64,000 nucleotides of DNA from Brumimicrobium sp. (lineage in GTDB: Bacteria > Bacteroidota > Bacteroidia > Flavobacteriales_D > Crocinitomicaceae). Both the position numbers and the translations under genes were made by a program. Position 1 is the first letter of the stretch. Each line of letters starts with the position of its first letter. The stretch spans positions 2,156,923 to 2,220,922 of the forward strand of contig JAMLGZ010000001.1 of NCBI GenBank assembly GCA_023957385.1, written 5' to 3'. Under the pieces are notes generated by a model, which was not told where the DNA came from, did not search any database, and saw only the letters and a list, made by a program, of their open reading frames with translations. Shown in pieces: positions 62,628-64,000 of this stretch.

Positions 62628-63815
62628 TTATTTATCGACTAAATTTATTTGCCAAATTGTTTGAGAGTTTTTGTCAATCTTAAATAACTCTCCAGCTCCA
62701 AAACCAAAAATGCCAATAATACGAGAAGTATTATCTTCTAACACCCAATAATTCTCTTTTTGATGAGAAGGGATTTTCTTGTCTCTCAGGAATTTTGCAA
62801 CTGTTTTTACTCCTTTCATTCCATACGGCTGAAATAAATCACCTTCTTTCCACTTTCGAGCATCCAGCGGCATCGCTACTTTGTCTGCATCTATATAAAT
62901 ACAGTTGAGCAAGGTGAAATCAGGGATTTTCACTTCTTCTATTTTGATTTGTTTTTGTGAATCTTCTATTTTATTGCTTACAAAAATTAATACATTCCCT
63001 TCATTCCAAATGGAAGTCTCTTGATTACCGATATATTTCCCTTTTTCAGAATGGAGTAGTTTATCCACTTCTTCAGTAGGAAATTCAGAAACTTTGTAGT
63101 GAGTAAGAAGATGTTGTTTAAACCAAATAGGAAGATTTTGCCATTCATTCAGTTTCCAAGAATTTGGTTTGGGCAAAGTATTTAAATAAGAAAGCAAATG
63201 CTGAAAATCATGCATCAAAGGAATAACATCAACAATAGGGAAACCTTGCTTTTCGATTAGATGAAGTAGCTTATTTCTATAGAGATTACGTACATATTCA
63301 TTGGATTCATTGCTTTTATCTTCTCTCCAAGCCCAATGATAACGAGATGCTAGAGATTTCAATTCTTCTTTAGAATACTTTAATAATGGACGAATAAATC
63401 CATCCCGATAAACAGGCATACCGGCCAACCCTCGCACTTTCCCTCCTCTACGTAATTGAGTGAAGAAGGTCTCAATTTGGTCATTTTTATGATGTGCAAG
63501 AATAATGTAGGTCTTTTCTATTTCAATAATTTCCTCAAACCAATTATACCGCAATTCTCTGGCGGCTAATTCAAGATTCATTTGATGGCTTTTCATATAT
63601 TGAAAGGTGTCGAATTCTTTTATTCTAATGGGGACATTCAATTCTATGGCAAGTTGTTCTACAAACTTCTGATCCAGATTTGAGTCTTCTCCTCTTAAAT
63701 GAAAATTACAATGTAGAATTCCAAAAGATTGCTGTGATTCTTTAAGTAAATGAGCCAAAACAACAGAATCTAAACCGCCGCTACAAGCCAACCAATATGT
63801 GGGAGATGTATCCAT
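62628..63815 (-). CDS. tilS: tRNA(Ile)-lysidine synthetase
   Basis: 395 aa from the ATG at 63815. It converts C34 of tRNA-Ile2 to lysidine, so the anticodon reads AUA. Seen: PP-loop SGGLDSVVL beginning at residue 12, HHKNDQIETFFTQLRRGGKVRG, RPLLKYSKEELKSLA, and a C-terminal domain with MPLDARKWKEGDLFQPYGM. The N terminus before the P-loop is about 10-15 residues shorter than usual. In-frame codons upstream (63855 downward) read IKSFFIKSLPSLYQ, resembling the missing part, but have no ATG, GTG or TTG before the TGA at 63858-63860; only an ATT could start there. Length and motifs are otherwise normal. Confidence 0.9.
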   Translation of the reverse strand: MDTSPTYWLACSGGLDSVVLAHLLKESQQSFGILHCNFHLRGEDSNLDQKFVEQLAIELNVPIRIKEFDTFQYMKSHQMNLELAARELRYNWFEEIIEIEKTYIILAHHKNDQIETFFTQLRRGGKVRGLAGMPVYRDGFIRPLLKYSKEELKSLASRYHWAWREDKSNESNEYVRNLYRNKLLHLIEKQGFPIVDVIPLMHDFQHLLSYLNTLPKPNSWKLNEWQNLPIWFKQHLLTHYKVSEFPTEEVDKLLHSEKGKYIGNQETSIWNEGNVLIFVSNKIEDSQKQIKIEEVKIPDFTLLNCIYIDADKVAMPLDARKWKEGDLFQPYGMKGVKTVAKFLRDKKIPSHQKENYWVLEDNTSRIIGIFGFGAGELFKIDKNSQTIWQINLVDK

Positions 63816-63923
63816 TTGATATAACGAAGGTAGTGATTTTATGAAAAATGACTTAATTCATTTTATTCGATGTAAGAATTTTCTAAATTCGCCCCGACAA
63901 ATTGAACTATTAAAAACAGATAT

Positions 63924-64000
63924 ATGGTTTCATTCGATAATACAGAAGTAGCTTTTAAATATAAGACAAACAAAGAATTAAATAGAGCACACAAACTTTT
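63924..64000 (+). CDS. Start of a probable proline dehydrogenase (3' end outside window)
   Basis: The first 25 codons read MVSFDNTEVAFKYKTNKELN, followed by RAHKLF, then the window ends. As I recall, proline dehydrogenases (PRODH) of Bacteroidota begin with the same pattern (xFxNTExAFxxKS(N/D)xxLxxAxxLF). If right, this enzyme makes pyrroline-5-carboxylate, the substrate of the pruA product encoded at 38223. The gene diverges from tilS with a 108-bp gap. Confidence 0.55.
   Translation, partial: MVSFDNTEVAFKYKTNKELNRAHKL

Overview
The window is AT-rich (roughly one third G+C by eye) and comes from a Bacteroidota chromosome, most likely class Flavobacteriia or a close relative. Evidence: several proteins end in type IX secretion (T9SS) sorting domains (VYPNPF-type tails). 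The primary sigma factor has the short Bacteroidota form (288 aa). GAPDH carries a ~130-residue N-terminal extension, and CarB stops where the allosteric domain would begin. Promoters fit the Bacteroidota pattern TTTG / 19-20 nt / TAnnTTTG, and genes usually lack Shine-Dalgarno sequences. I cannot name the genus.

Layout. 1-9.9 kb is housekeeping: the end of an alpha-2-macroglobulin-like protein, GAPDH, RpoD and a DegP/HtrA protease, then a plus-strand run (anchored protein, dapF, GNAT, mltG, phosphoribosyltransferase, DUF3667 protein). 10-20.4 kb is an unusual accessory locus on the minus strand. A putative tail-fibre-like protein is followed by a 946-aa secreted clan-A-like glycoside hydrolase with a T9SS tail, then by six related putative outer-membrane barrels. 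Interleaved with the barrels are two 5'-truncated copies of the hydrolase C-terminal third. Each hydrolase tail, full or truncated, overlaps the following barrel gene by the same ATGA junction, and all three share a 232-bp block at about 93-96 percent identity.

20.5-30.3 kb is a vitamin B12 uptake region. A btuF-btuC-btuD-like ABC operon lies on the minus strand. A B12-type riboswitch with its own promoter precedes a plus-strand operon: DUF4465 protein (BtuH-like) with a T9SS tail, TonB-dependent receptor (BtuB-like), BtuG-like beta-propeller lipoprotein, and a further T9SS protein of unknown function. 30.4-37.8 kb holds a PorE-like TPR/propeller/OmpA protein, a secreted T9SS hydrolase, an MscS channel, a CPBP protease, MsrA and a TPR membrane protein.

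37.8-38.2 kb is a non-coding stretch with a candidate structured RNA and one copy of a ~44-bp repeat; an inverted copy follows the next gene, P5C dehydrogenase. Then come kbl, an RprXY-like two-component pair, and sucAB. 47.4-54.5 kb is a minus-strand surface-polysaccharide operon: WbpE-, UXS-, WbpD- and WbpB-like enzymes, RfbB and a CpsB-type phosphatase, followed by a DUF4836-like lipoprotein. The right end holds SDR enzymes, an M28 peptidase, tRNA-Asp(GUC), a DUF4834 protein, carB, an alpha/beta hydrolase, a DinB-like protein, tilS and the first codons of what looks like proline dehydrogenase.

The best candidate for something undescribed is the hydrolase-tail/barrel cassette array at 10-19.5 kb. 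Its layout suggests a full-length surface gene beside promoterless partial copies that could recombine with it. All family assignments were made by reading the proteins; no database search was possible.
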